Below are positions 20,420 to 30,696 of a stretch of 39,325 bases of DNA, one piece after another. The notes beneath the pieces were generated by a model that was not told the DNA's origin, searched no databases, and saw only the letters and a program-made list of their open reading frames with translations. The first letter of the stretch is position 1. Every line of letters begins with the position of its first letter. A program made the position numbers and the translations under genes. Source of the DNA: Mucidula mucida (Eukaryota; Basidiomycota; Agaricomycetes; Agaricales; Physalacriaceae); NCBI GenBank assembly GCA_015501055.1, contig JADNYV010000319.1, forward strand, positions 1 through 39,325. Direction: 5' to 3'.

Positions 20420-23400
20420 TCATGGTGTGCTATGACGGCACCGTGCGCAATTCGCTCGGTGATCTGCTGCAGTTCGTGTATGGAGAGGACGGCATGGACG
20501 GAGCATTCATCGAAAAGCAGAGCATCGACACCTTCGCGTTGAACGACCCGCAATTCGAGCACAACTACCGCGTAGATGTGACTGACCCCGAGGGTGGATT
20601 CATGGAAGGTGTACTGCAGGTCGGAATCGACGATAACTCGCCAGGACTACAAAAACTCTTGGACGAGGAGTACAGACAGCTCGTCGAGGACCGTCGTATG
20701 CTGAGGAAGTTCATATTTCCTCGCCAGGATCCGACTATCCCGCAATATCTACCCGTTAACCTGTTCCGCATCGTACAGAACGCTAGTCAGATCTTCCACA
20801 TCGATAGGCGCAAGCCTAGTGATTTGGAACCTGCGTATATTATCACCTCGGTGCGCGAGTTGATCACTCGCCTCATTGTCGTCCGTGGGCAGGACGAGTT
20901 GAGTTTGGAGGCTCAGGCCAACGCGATTATGCGGTTTAGCATGCACCTTCGGGCGACATTCGCAGCTCGCAAGGTCCTGGAGCAGTTCCATCTTAATCGC
21001 GAGGCGTTTGAGTGGGTGCTTGGTAAGCTTCTTTTCCAAGAGAGAGATGCATAATTCTTACTTTCTTTCTGCAGGCGAGGTCGAAGCGAAGTTCAATCAA
21101 TCGATAGCGAATCCCGGCGAGATGTGTGGTACCCTTGCAGCACAGTCCATAGGAGAACCAGCTACGCAGATGACGCTGAACACCTTCCATTACGCCGGTG
21201 TGTCCAGTAAAAATGTCACTCTCGGTGTGCCGCGTTTGAAGGAGATTATCAACGTGGCGACCAACATCAAGACGCCATCGCTAACGGTGTACCTCGAGAA
21301 GGATATCGCGGCCGACCAGCATTTAGCCAAGAATGTCCAGCAGGAGCTCGCGTACACCTCGCTCCGAACTGTCACCGCGTCGGTGGAGATCTGGTATGAC
21401 CCAAATCCCAGCTCTACTATCATCGAGGAAGACTCGACGTTCGTTGAAGCTTTCTTCGCTATCCCTGACGAGGAAACGGAGAGCAAGCTCCACCTTCAAT
21501 CGCCTTGGCTTCTCCGTCTCGAACTGGACCGTGCCAAGATGATTGACCGAAAGCTGACTATGAACTATGTCGCTGCTCGCATTTCCGACAGCTTCAAGAC
21601 GGACCTGTTCGTTATCTGGAGCGAAGACAACTCGGATAAGCTTATCATCCGGTGTCGTGTCATCGCCGGTGGGGACAAGGACGATGAGGGTATGGCTGGT
21701 ATCGAAGAGGATATATTCCTGCGCCAGCTCGAGAACACGATGTTGAACTCCGTCAGCCTTCGTGGCGTCAAAGGTATCAACCGTGTTTTCTTGACGAAGA
21801 ATGATATTGTTGAGGAGACCGACGATGGGAGTTTGGCTGTGCGGAAGGATCACGAGTGGGTGTTGGAGACGGACGGTGTCAATCTCAAGACGGTTATGTG
21901 TATCGACGGTGTCGACTTCAAGCGCACCTACTCGAACAGTTGCGTGGAGATTTTCAATGTTTTGGGGATAGAGGCTGCACGGGCAGCAATCATGAAGGAG
22001 TTACGCGGGGTTATCGAGTTCGATGGTTCATACGTGAACTATCGTCACTTGGCGCTACTTTGCGACTTGATGACCCAGCGGGGTTCTCTGATGGCGATTA
22101 CACGGCACGGTATCAATCGTGCGGACACTGGTGCTCTGATGAGATGTTCGTTCGAGGAGACTGTCGAAATCTTGATGGAGGCAGCCGCGGTCGGCGAGAA
22201 AGATGACTGTCATGGGATTGCGGAAAATGTCATGTTTGGACAGATGGCGCCTATGGGCACAGGCGCATTCGACGTTGCTTTGGATATCGATATGTTCAAA
22301 GATGCTATCGTTGATCATCGGCTTCCTGTGCATCTGGCGGCACAAGGCGATGGTGGTATGACGCCTGGACAGGTGGCAATGACACCGTACGATTCCAACT
22401 CGCCGATGTGGCAGGAAGGTGCTTTCAAGGCGGATCAAGCTTCATTTTCGCCTTTGGCGGCGAGCGGGGGAGGAAGTGGGGAGGATGCATCAAGTTTCCA
22501 GTGGCTGCAGTTTGGACAGAGTCCGAGCGGCGCAGGCGGTATGTCACCGGGTGGTGGGTACAGCCCGAGTTCGCCAAACGCCTACTCTCCTACGTCGCCT
22601 GGTTTTGTACCGCAGTCGCCTTTTGCTGCAACGTCTCCGTTTGGAACTTCGCCTTACACCTCGGGGACGTCTCCGTACTATGGCGGGGCAGGTGCTACGT
22701 CGCCGACATATTCTCCGACGTCGCCTGCGTTTGCTACTTCGCCTGGGTATTCTCCTACCAGCCCACGCTACTCTCCGACATCGCCCTCTTTCTCTCCGAC
22801 GTCACCCTCTTTCTCACCGACGTCGCCTCGGTACAGTCCAACATCGCCGTCGTTCAGTCCAACGTCGCCGGCGCAGCATTATTCTCCCTCGAGCCCATCC
22901 TTCAGCCCAACCTCACCTCGATGTAAGTGTCTACTCTTTCTTATCTATGTATCCTCATATAATTAACTCTTTCTTCAGACTCTCCAAGTAAGTTTTACAT
23001 CAACCCTCAATGGACGTTACTGATCTTGCCGTGCCTTCTTTGCGTTTCTAGCTTGTAAGTTCTTCACTGATTTATGATCACTCGTTCTTATTCGTTCTTA
23101 GCACCGAATCAACTATCCCCTACCTCTCCGAGATACTCGCCTACATCCCCTGCTGCTTCTCCTACGTCGCCCAGATACTGTAAGTGCCTTGATGTTCTGT
23201 TGTTACCATAAGCTAAGTGTTGTTTAGCACCCACGTCGCCGACGTATTCTCCAGCATGTAAGTCTTCTTCGCGTCCGCCTTGTCGAATGCAGTCGCTCAC
23301 CGTTCTATCCGCTACTCCAGCACCCGCCTTTTGTGAGTCGCCTTTTGCACTGTGTTTTCTCCTTTGATTTAACAATGTTTCGTAGCGCCGGCGTCCCCTG

Positions 23401-23513
23401 CGTACAGTCCTGCATCACCATCATGGTCGCCATCCTCTCCCTCGCGCAACACCAGCACCAGCCCCAATGGCACGGCGAGCCATTCATATTCGACGTCGCC
23501 GTCTTGGGATTGA
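20420..23513 (+). CDS. RPB1: C-terminal half of RNA polymerase II largest subunit (5'-truncated)
   Basis: Homology starts at [14 protein letters not shown], directly after an AG that could be a splice acceptor, and runs to a natural end SYSTSPSWD. Exons: 20420-21022, 21075-22922, 22979-22987, 23052-23054, 23102-23179, 23228-23257, 23321-23332 and 23386-23513; about 902 aa from the ATG at 20422, against some 1750 for full RPB1. The part includes [13 protein letters not shown], the trigger-loop region [17 protein letters not shown], the foot/cleft block, [19 protein letters not shown], the linker and the CTD. Clamp, bridge helix and the metal-binding active-site loop are missing, so it cannot catalyse RNA synthesis. 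No stop or frameshift is seen, unlike the gene upstream. A full-length RPB1 must exist elsewhere in the genome. It could be a truncated gene, a captured fragment or an expressed CTD-bearing protein. Confidence 0.9.
22559..23510 (+). repeat. CTD heptad repeat region of the RPB1 segment
   Basis: About twenty YSPTSPx-like units follow a Gly/Ser/Pro linker. Early units are irregular ([13 protein letters not shown]); central ones are regular, with Phe replacing Tyr at position 1 in several (FSPTSPS). Position 7 varies among Arg, Ser, Ala, Asn and Thr. The distal units are YSPASPA/FSPASPA types, and the end is non-consensus. Confidence 0.9.
22979..23332 (+). other. CTD microexon series (9, 3, 78, 30 and 12 nt)
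   Basis: Five small exons at 22979-22987, 23052-23054, 23102-23179, 23228-23257 and 23321-23332 are separated by introns of 47-64 bp with GTAAGT or GTGAGT donors and TAG/CAG acceptors. Every intron is phase 1 and every exon length is a multiple of three. Including the 3-nt exon CTT gives a perfect YSPTSPN heptad; skipping it gives YSPTPN. Each exon could be skipped without changing frame. Confidence 0.75.
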
Positions 23514-24174
23514 TTTCTTGACGGACGGGTTGAGGACGGGGTCTCTATTGTCGTTGTTTATCTAGCTTCTCATTGTCATCATCGCTACCCAATCATGTAG
23601 ACTATACATTTTCAATTCATATGGTGCTAGATGTAATGCGAGGGAGGAGATTAGGTGCGAAAGTAGTACACAAGTAAGTGGACTGCTACAGAAAGTAAGT
23701 AACAATACATAATGTAAGTAAAAGTAAGCTCACCTCAGACCGTGAAGGTAACGGACTGAGGTGCAATAGCAACGAGAGAAGATATGTAAGGAGACGATCG
23801 GAAATGAAAGAGACCTGGCATAGCCACACGGTGGCGTATGGATCAACTCTCCAACTCCCTTCAACACTAGGTGCTTGCCAATGCTGAGGAAGTTGGCTGG
23901 ATCAAGCGCGTCAATATATGTCCTTTTGTTGTACAATCTTTGTGTTATTCAGAGTCAAGAAGTCCCAGATGCGTGCATTTCGAAGGAACGTACAGAGAGG
24001 TAAGAGCTGTACCTTTCCCGGAGTATGCCCCGTCAATAGAGATAGCCTTCTGAATCACGATGGTCTCTAGTGCCTCTGTATCCGCCGCTCCTGCTTCCTT
24101 CTACCTGTATAGATAGCGTTATTTATTGTCGGATTAACATAGTAAGGCAGTGTATCACTACTGTATGGTAGATG
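23514..24174. other. Region between RPB1 segment and MYND gene
   Basis: 661 bp between two convergent 3' ends. It includes the RPB1 3' untranslated region and a cluster of GTAAG(T/C) motifs at 23674-23729. No gene is seen. Confidence 0.5.
23674..23729 (+). repeat. Cluster of four donor-like GTAAG motifs
   Basis: GTAAGT at 23674, 23695 and 23714 and GTAAGC at 23724: four in 56 bp, starting 160 bp after the RPB1 stop. No matching acceptors bound CTD-like exons between them. Probably a degenerate short repeat. Confidence 0.45.
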
Positions 24175-24972
24175 TCAGGGAACAGATAACAACTGCCTGT
24201 CATTGGCACGGTAAGTAATTGAAGATCCATGCCGCACTCTCCGCAGATCCTCATGCGAAACCAAGTACAACCTCCGTGCTGTCTCTTCATGAAAGGTGGG
24301 CAATATTACACATACAATGATCCCCTCTCCGGCCGACCATAGTTGCGCCACCTTGGCAAAATTATCCAATGACTTGAACAAGTCTATCTGATAGCTCTCT
24401 TCATTCTTCATGGGCCCGCCGCTAGTGAAATCGAAGACATGAACGCAAATCATCTCGGGGGCAGCGGCTGAACAAGAGCTGACGAGGACATACTTGAGGA
24501 ACGCAATTTCAATGGTGGAGCGCTCTCCATATCGGGCGACTGTAGGACATAGCTTAGTTGTTATCTACGTTCTCACTACTACAAGAGACAAACCTCTTTG
24601 AGACTTTTGAAGCTCATTGCACCGCTCTCGATGTCCGCGGCGCCAACTGTCTCTTTGACAGGATGTGCAGCAATAGAAGAAGAGGCGACATGCAGCACAG
24701 CGCTTCAACTTCTTCGTGTCATTGAGATTGGGACACTGTAGAAAATGAGGGGTCAATGTGAATTCAGCACCAGTAATCCCCTCACCGCCGCGTTATCGCA
24801 CAGCGTAGGCATCCATCCGTTCACGAAAGGCCTTGCGCAACCTATGGTGTTGTTGGACGCATTGCTTAAACGACACAAGCGCAGGGCTAGCTTCGTCAGG
24901 TTTCGCATCCGAAAGGCGCCTGAGCAGGCGGCGAGCAGGGCGAATAAGAAGACATACGGGGTTTAATTTTAA
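24175..24972 (-). CDS. MYND-type zinc-finger protein, 5'-truncated at the arm boundary
   Basis: Exons on the minus strand: 24972-24786 (open from the arm junction), 24735-24594 and 24539-24175, with introns of 50 and 54 bp that join frames exactly. The joined reading gives a MYND finger beginning MPTLCDNAACPN, followed by CAACRLFFYCCTSCQ and a closing HRERC: all zinc-binding Cys/His positions are present. About 35 residues precede it (from MRNLTKLALRLC) and about 125 follow, ending DRQLLSVP. MYND fingers mediate protein-protein contacts; the partner is unknown. An in-frame stop lies just inside the junction, so translation would have to begin at the MRNLTK methionine. Any longer N-terminus was lost when the core was joined to the repeat arm. 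Confidence 0.75.
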
Positions 24973-25428
24973 CTGGGGGTTCCTGGGAGGGAAGGCTCTG
25001 AGAAGTATTGGTCCGGGATTACAGAGAAACATGCATGTCATGAGAAATATAGAAGTCCGTTCAGAACAAGTATAAGTTTAAGGCTGCAAGGACTTCGAAG
25101 TCCCGGATCCCGTCATGCCCAGAATGGAGCGTGAAGGCGATGTTCACTATGCGCACTGCTGTCATCGACATTGGCGGATGCGGGCTCTTGAATCAAATGT
25201 CGAGGATTGAGTAGATGGTGACAGGAAGCATCGAGACCACTGCGTGCAACTTGACAACCGTTCTCGCACGGCTCGGGACAAAGAAAGCAGAAAATATAAC
25301 GAATCGTCCAATTTACTTCGATGCCTACTCCTTCATTTTCGTTTGATGCCAGCTAACAGAATGAAAACATAGAATAATATAAGACTCCAAGTAAATAATC
25401 AGGATATATAACACATCACAACGATACT
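24973..25428. other. Inner end of right arm and K2 3' flank
   Basis: Mirror of 17286-17602 joined directly to the K2 downstream flank, without the 1.1-kb segment. No gene is seen. Confidence 0.5.
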
Positions 25429-28153
25429 CTAGGGATGTTGACCGTAGATGGTCTTTGGCTTTGGGTGCAATATCAACCCACTTTGGAAAGCCGATGCGGA
25501 TGCAGACAGCCCAGCATCTGGCTGTTCCGTCTTCGCGCGTTTTGGTGCATGGTCCTCATCGTTTTCGACTGGATAGAGATAACCCGGCTCGTCGACGTCT
25601 CTCCTGCGCTTCAACGACGGACAATGTGACAAAGGTAACGCGGAGATAGTCGAGCCACGAAGCTTCTGGTGTATTATGAAGAATGCGCGCTGCAGATTTC
25701 GATAAAACAACGGCTTGAATGCCCTGCTATCCCACTTGAATGATGACCCAACCGAAACGGGCTCCGTCGCCTCGACTGACCGATAATACTGAACGAGTTG
25801 CTTGAAGGTTTTTAGGCCTTGGAGTAGCAAAGGCCCGTATTTTTCGTCAAGATTGTAAAGCGGTTCCAGAAGCCCGACCGCAGCGTTATGTTGTGGCACG
25901 TTCATAACGAAGTGAGACCGCGGAGCAGTGGCTTGGAGGGCAAAACCAAAGAGATCTTTGGCTAATTCTTGTACTTTTGCCGTGGATTGGGAGGGAACAC
26001 TTTTCTCGTTGGCGGAACTAGGCAAGCTGTGAAACAACAGCGAGCAGTATAACCAAAGAGCGGACTCGACATCGTGAAGGAAGTTGAATCGGAACCACGG
26101 TGGGGACTCCTTGACTTCATCTACGGGCGTGTTCAACTCGTCGGCATTCTCGAAGTCAAAATTCGAATCATCGGGCTCTGGCTGGAGAGTCTCGGGCAAG
26201 AATAAATGGCCCAGAAGCTGATATTCGACCGCCATGTAGCCAGGTGTTCCCTAAAACAATTAAGATGGATAAACAAACATCGGCAGTGAGACATACAGTT
26301 AGAGGAGTCACATTTGACGACTCTGCGCCATAAGATCGCGCATACTCGAGATCGGAGATTTTGATCGGCAGAGCACCTTTCTCGTTCTTCACGAAGAGGA
26401 CGTTGCCCGGACTGATGTCGCGGTGGACATAACCCGCGAGCCGGAGAAAATTTAGACCTGCATAATCGCCCACGTCAGATGTGCGAGAAGAGGAGAAGAA
26501 GTACACGACGAACCCTCAAGGAGCTGGCAGATCGCAAGAGTGTAGTCGCCATAGTCGAACAACGCGTCCAACCTCTTACAGTGTTCCCGGAATATAACCC
26601 GGCGATGGACGCGCGCTTTATGCACGGCCACCTGTGGAGTCGGAGGCTGCGGTTGTTGCGGAGGCGGACCATCGACGCCTGAGCGCCCAGCACCACGCAC
26701 AGCAGGCGGGAGGACCGTAGCCGACCGATCAACGTCGACATAGACAAACGGTACGCATGGTTGGCCGGGAGCTGGGGCAACATCCTGTTCACTTCCTATA
26801 AGAACAACCTCATCCTCCATAATTGTCAGGAAATAGCTCCTGGCTTTGGTTTCCGACGTTTGCGGTGGAGGATAATAACGATCCACGCCAAGGTCTGCGT
26901 AAGACTGGCCGGCGGCGATCCGCTCTGCGACTTTCACATCCAATTTCCGAAGCTGCGCAAAAATATCGTCCTGGATGGCTTTCTCGCCTTTTGCATCATC
27001 AAATAGCCAGACATCTTTGAGCACGAGCTTCTCGCCATTGATTGGTAAATTGGTGTTGGGATCGACCTCTTCGACACCCCAGACGCAAGTAGCGCGTGTG
27101 ACAATGTCGCGCGCACTTTCTTCGTCAATAGCGGCTATTTCGCTGAGGTAGAATTTGCCATTGACCTGGAACCAATACCGGATGTTTCCCGCACCATCGC
27201 GTATGCGCACGACGGTTGGATCATAGCCAAGCTGCACTCGGTTGGCAAAGGTCATAAAGATAACGAAGCGGATAAAATGCATAGGGTTCTAGAAAGACGA
27301 GACAAACTCAGTAAGGCCGTTGCAACAGAGATAAACGACATACAGACCTGATGGTAGTCAAAAGCCTCTCCGATCGCGATGTGCAAACGAGAAAAGTACC
27401 AGAACCGCATCTCCTGGTCCTCGATAGTGAAAGCGATAACGAAGCGACGGCAGGGATCGTTGGCCATCGTATGGCCGACATTTCCAGCCAGTTTGAATTC
27501 ATTCTTCATGGCTTTCAGCATAAACGGAGAACAAAGAAGAGAGAAATTTCTGACCTCTCCACGGGCACTGAGAAGTTTCTTGAATTCCGCAGGCCCCGAC
27601 ACGTCGGCGGTGTCCGGCAAAGAGTTCGTAGGGGGACCTGGCGTGGTGGACTCGGTCAAGACAAAGTGTGCGTCCATCATCATGGACCCTCCATTGATTT
27701 TGGAGTTTGTCCTTCTGCGGGCATTGCACTGCAATCTGGCTGTCGCCTTACTGAAATGCTTGCCATGTCCCTTTTCCCACTCGATGCAGATGTCGTGAAT
27801 CTTGTCGGTTATCGACAGAGGTTCTCGAACGTCGCGTCTTCGGTCCGCGCGTCTATTTCAACTCGGTCCAACCATCTTTTGTCAAGAACCGGCTTCCTTG
27901 AGCTCTTTGAAGATGTTGTTAACTAGCATGTCATATTGTCTGATGCTTTTATATTAAGGGAGACGAAGATGGTCTTGTATAAAGGTTTCGCGGGGAGTTG
28001 TACTGTGTGGTAGGCCGTCGATTTCCGCAATGCACGGCGTTGCTGTTTAAGATCAAGCATGTCGCCGCCTGGTTGCTGGATGTCGGATACAGCGCGTTGA
28101 GGTGTTTCTGGGTTCAAAGGTACTGTCGGACGAGGGGGTGTCTGGGGAGCCAT
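25429..28153 (-). pseudogene. FunK1-type protein kinase K2 (right copy), broken in exon 1
   Basis: Exons: 28153-27555, 27503-27348, 27288-26514, 26457-26297 and 26250-25429. Exons 2-5 are fully open and carry LVLKDVW, YVHRDISPGNVLF, SDLEYA, GTPGYMAVE and WFRFNFLHDVESALWLY, then a complete tail with KRRRDVDEPGYL, a KRAK cluster and the end TIYGQHP. Exon 1 is four bases shorter than in the left copy, with single-base losses near 27811, 27854, 27888 and 27991; the first shifts frame after about 50 codons. The acceptor of exon 2 reads AAG rather than CAG. The damage is complementary to that of the left copy, whose exon 1 is intact and tail broken. An internal start could in principle yield the kinase domain. 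Confidence 0.8.
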
Positions 28154-28708
28154 GATTGAGTTAACAGAGCGTCGTAAACAAGGAGAACTCACGATTATAT
28201 AGCGCGACCGTCGTCTTTGTTCGCGTCGTGACTGTCAGGTGCCAAGTGTGGACCTTGTTTGTTCCCTGTTTGGTCAACAATGGCGTCCTGATCGGATGTG
28301 GCTATGATTACCATATCCGGTGCACCTCCCTATCCCGACCCATTGTTCATTTGTGGACGCGCTAGCCTATCCCCATTGAGCGACTATGCGTGGATCACAT
28401 TGTATACCATTGTCTTGTGCCACTCATGACCTCAGCGAACGAATGCTTACGATCCAGACTGCCAGTGTGGACCAGACGGGCGGTTCATGTTACTCTTACT
28501 GCAAAGTAGTGTGCAATTACTGAGTGCCTATCAACGCTTTACGCTCAATCTGCTTGTCTCCCGATGACTCTCACGCCCACAGCGCTAAAGACGGGATCTT
28601 GTTATTGTAGTCCATCAAACCCTCGTGCCTGTTGCTAGCTCAAGCGCTTGTACTACATATAAAAGCACCTCAAAATGCTGTACTGCCGCGCTGCTGCCGC
28701 ACCTTACA
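28154..28708. promoter_or_regulatory. Divergent promoter region K2 / H (right)
   Basis: Mirror of 12684-13236. TATA boxes lie at 28195-28201 (TATATAA, minus, for K2) and 28658-28664 (TATAAAA, plus, for H). Confidence 0.5.
28658..28664 (+). promoter_or_regulatory. TATA box of gene H (right)
   Basis: TATAAAA, 45 bp before the ATG at 28709. Confidence 0.55.
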
Positions 28709-29641
28709 ATGCCTTACCCCTTCGTGTACCCAAATCCATTTACGACACCACCTTAGGGACCATCAAGCAATGAACATTGTTCTCTTCCACCGCAGGCAGG
28801 ACTTCCATGGGGTGGCTGGCAACCTTCCCACTCGATGACTCGTCCTTATCCGGATACATCTCTGTGGACTGCTCCTTCGCCACTGCAACCGTCTCCATTT
28901 CTTCACAACACTCCCGTGCCTCAGCCGACCTTTGCACAGACTTCCCACCCGTCACCACAAGGATATCAACCTAGCCCGCAGTACATCTCCCCAAGCTTGC
29001 CACTTAGTCAGGCCTTCCTGCCCTCCGGCTCTTACTCAAACAATGATCACCATGCGACTGCGACGTCTTGCCCCCATACACCGAACGTCGTTCCTCTTTC
29101 ACCTCACGGCGAACGACCCCGAAACCGCTCTTCTGGTTGTCCGTCTCGCCTACGCCGCCCTAGCTCCCTGATGCCTTGTTTCCGGTACTCGTCCCTTCGC
29201 ACCGATGCAGGCTACAATAACATCGTCCCCACAATCATTCACTATAGTACCTCCCGGGGAACAACAACTGAGACCCGCGGTACCTCTCAGAAGTTTCTGC
29301 CGTTATTCTGTACGTCCTTTCTTCTGTCTTAGGCGAAGGATTCTGACACATTCCTTCCAGGCTATTTCCTCTACTACTTGAATGCAGAGACTGACAAGCG
29401 TTCTCACAGGATGGTGACATTTCAGTCGAGCGTTGGATTGAAGTATGTGATGGTGAAGGATGTCTGGACTGCGCTGCACATATATGCGCCACACATCCTT
29501 TGTGGAGCGCAGTGCCCATCGAATGTCAAGTGGGAGCATCTAAGACGAGTTGCGTTGTTTCCTCACTTGATATCGAAAAACAAGACTGATCGCATTGAGC
29601 AGATTCTTCGATCGGCTGTCAAAGACACCTTCAAGGACTAG
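28709..29641 (+). CDS. Gene H: hypothetical proline-rich protein, right copy, best preserved
   Basis: ATG at 28709 (MPYPFVYP), exon 1 to 29309, a 51-bp intron 29310-29360 with branch-like TTCTGAC, and a last exon to TAG at 29639-29641; about 290 aa. The N-terminal 110 residues are rich in Pro, Ser, Gln and Tyr (PWGGWQPSHSM, SPQGYQPSPQYI), an Arg/Ser segment follows, and a folded-looking C-terminal region holds FLYYLNAETDKRSHR, VGLKYVMVKDVW and ALHIYAPHIL. One TAG (28754-28756) lies in frame at codon 16; a 33-nt GTGTAC..CTTAG segment (28724-28756) would remove it and keep frame. No signal peptide or membrane segment is seen. Its repeated pairing with FunK1 kinases suggests a linked role, but that is inference. 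Confidence 0.55.
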
Positions 29642-29789
29642 CAACGTTTCACGCTCCTACATTTCCCACTCTATTCTCTTTATGATAACAACCTCATGAT
29701 GTATCTATACGTTATGAATGTACATTACCCACGGTTTCCTTCAATATGCGACGATTTCAAAGAACACAATGTACAAGACAACATGACGT

Positions 29790-29993
29790 TTAACAGGTCG
29801 TCCTCCACGGAGCGAAGAGATTAGTACTGAACACAGATTTCACCTGAGATTCAGACGCCGGCGTCGAGAACATGTGAAGGGCGATGAGGGGGAATGTCTC
29901 TGACATGAAAGGCTGGGTTGGCTTGTAGTAGTCGGGAGAGCTCCCTATACTTGGGATGACAGTCGAGCAGATGAGCTCGATCAAGAAGCTCAT
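29790..29993 (-). mobile_element. Possible hAT transposase C-terminal remnant (right)
   Basis: Counterpart of 11457-11606. It reads FPLIALHMFSTPASESQ then KSVFSTNLFAPWR before a stop at 29790, matching the general hAT dimerisation pattern better than the left copy. Only a fragment, with no visible ends. Confidence 0.35.
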
Positions 29994-30696
29994 ACTTGCC
30001 GCTACATCAGGCTTCGAGATGCGCCATCCAGGAAATCATGGGCGGTACGAGGTGCGAGATGAGCGTGAGCGCATCAGTCGCATTCAGTCCTGGAGAAGGC
30101 CATGCTGGATGGCAACCTCGAGATGGCGCAGACACGCTACGATGAGAATCTGAGTGTTCCGAGTGTCTGTGGGAGTACATTTTGGTATAGATTCGGGAAT
30201 GTCAGAGGAGACATAATTCTAGTGAGCAAGCTGAAGCAAGCCGTGATGATGGTGAAAGTTCAACAAAGAAACGATGTCGTTATGGACACGAACGATGGCC
30301 TCCGGTGTAGATAGCTTCGAGCTCCGAACCAACAATGACGTTGAAAAAGAATTGAGATCCCAGGCAATACGTGTGCGCCATTAAGCTTGAGGTCTTCAGT
30401 CTGAGATTCGAGTGTGCTGGTCCTAAATGATATCGCAAATTTCAGTAGCCTTACCCTTTCTGAGGCAATTAAAAGTAGAAGAAGTGGCGAGCGAATGGAA
30501 TTTTTTTTACCTCTAGTACTACGATGAGAAGGCTGGACTTGCAGAGAGTTTTCAATGTACTAGAATGTTCAAACAAGTTGTGATGATGATGAGAGGTGGA
30601 ACGTTAAGAAGGGACATGACGTGGCAAGTGATATGATGGTGGTACATAAGAGCGTTCAATATGACATTATAGTACTGGATGTGTATATGCATCTCG
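29994..30696. other. Region between transposase-like remnant and K1 (right)
   Basis: Includes the counterpart of the unknown segment 11039-11341 (here 30102-30314, plus strand; LEMAQTRYDENLSVPSVCG in the middle). The arms are more diverged here than in the genes. No complete gene is seen. Confidence 0.35.

Noticed and set aside
22559..23510. CTD region as a CRISPR-like or non-coding tandem repeat
   Set aside because: The repeat encodes YSPTSP heptads in one frame joined to clear RPB1 sequence.
20420..23513. Complete RPB1 gene with the N-terminal half hidden upstream
   Set aside because: Sequence from 17604 to 20419 follows a different, unrelated multi-exon reading; no clamp or active-site motif was found.
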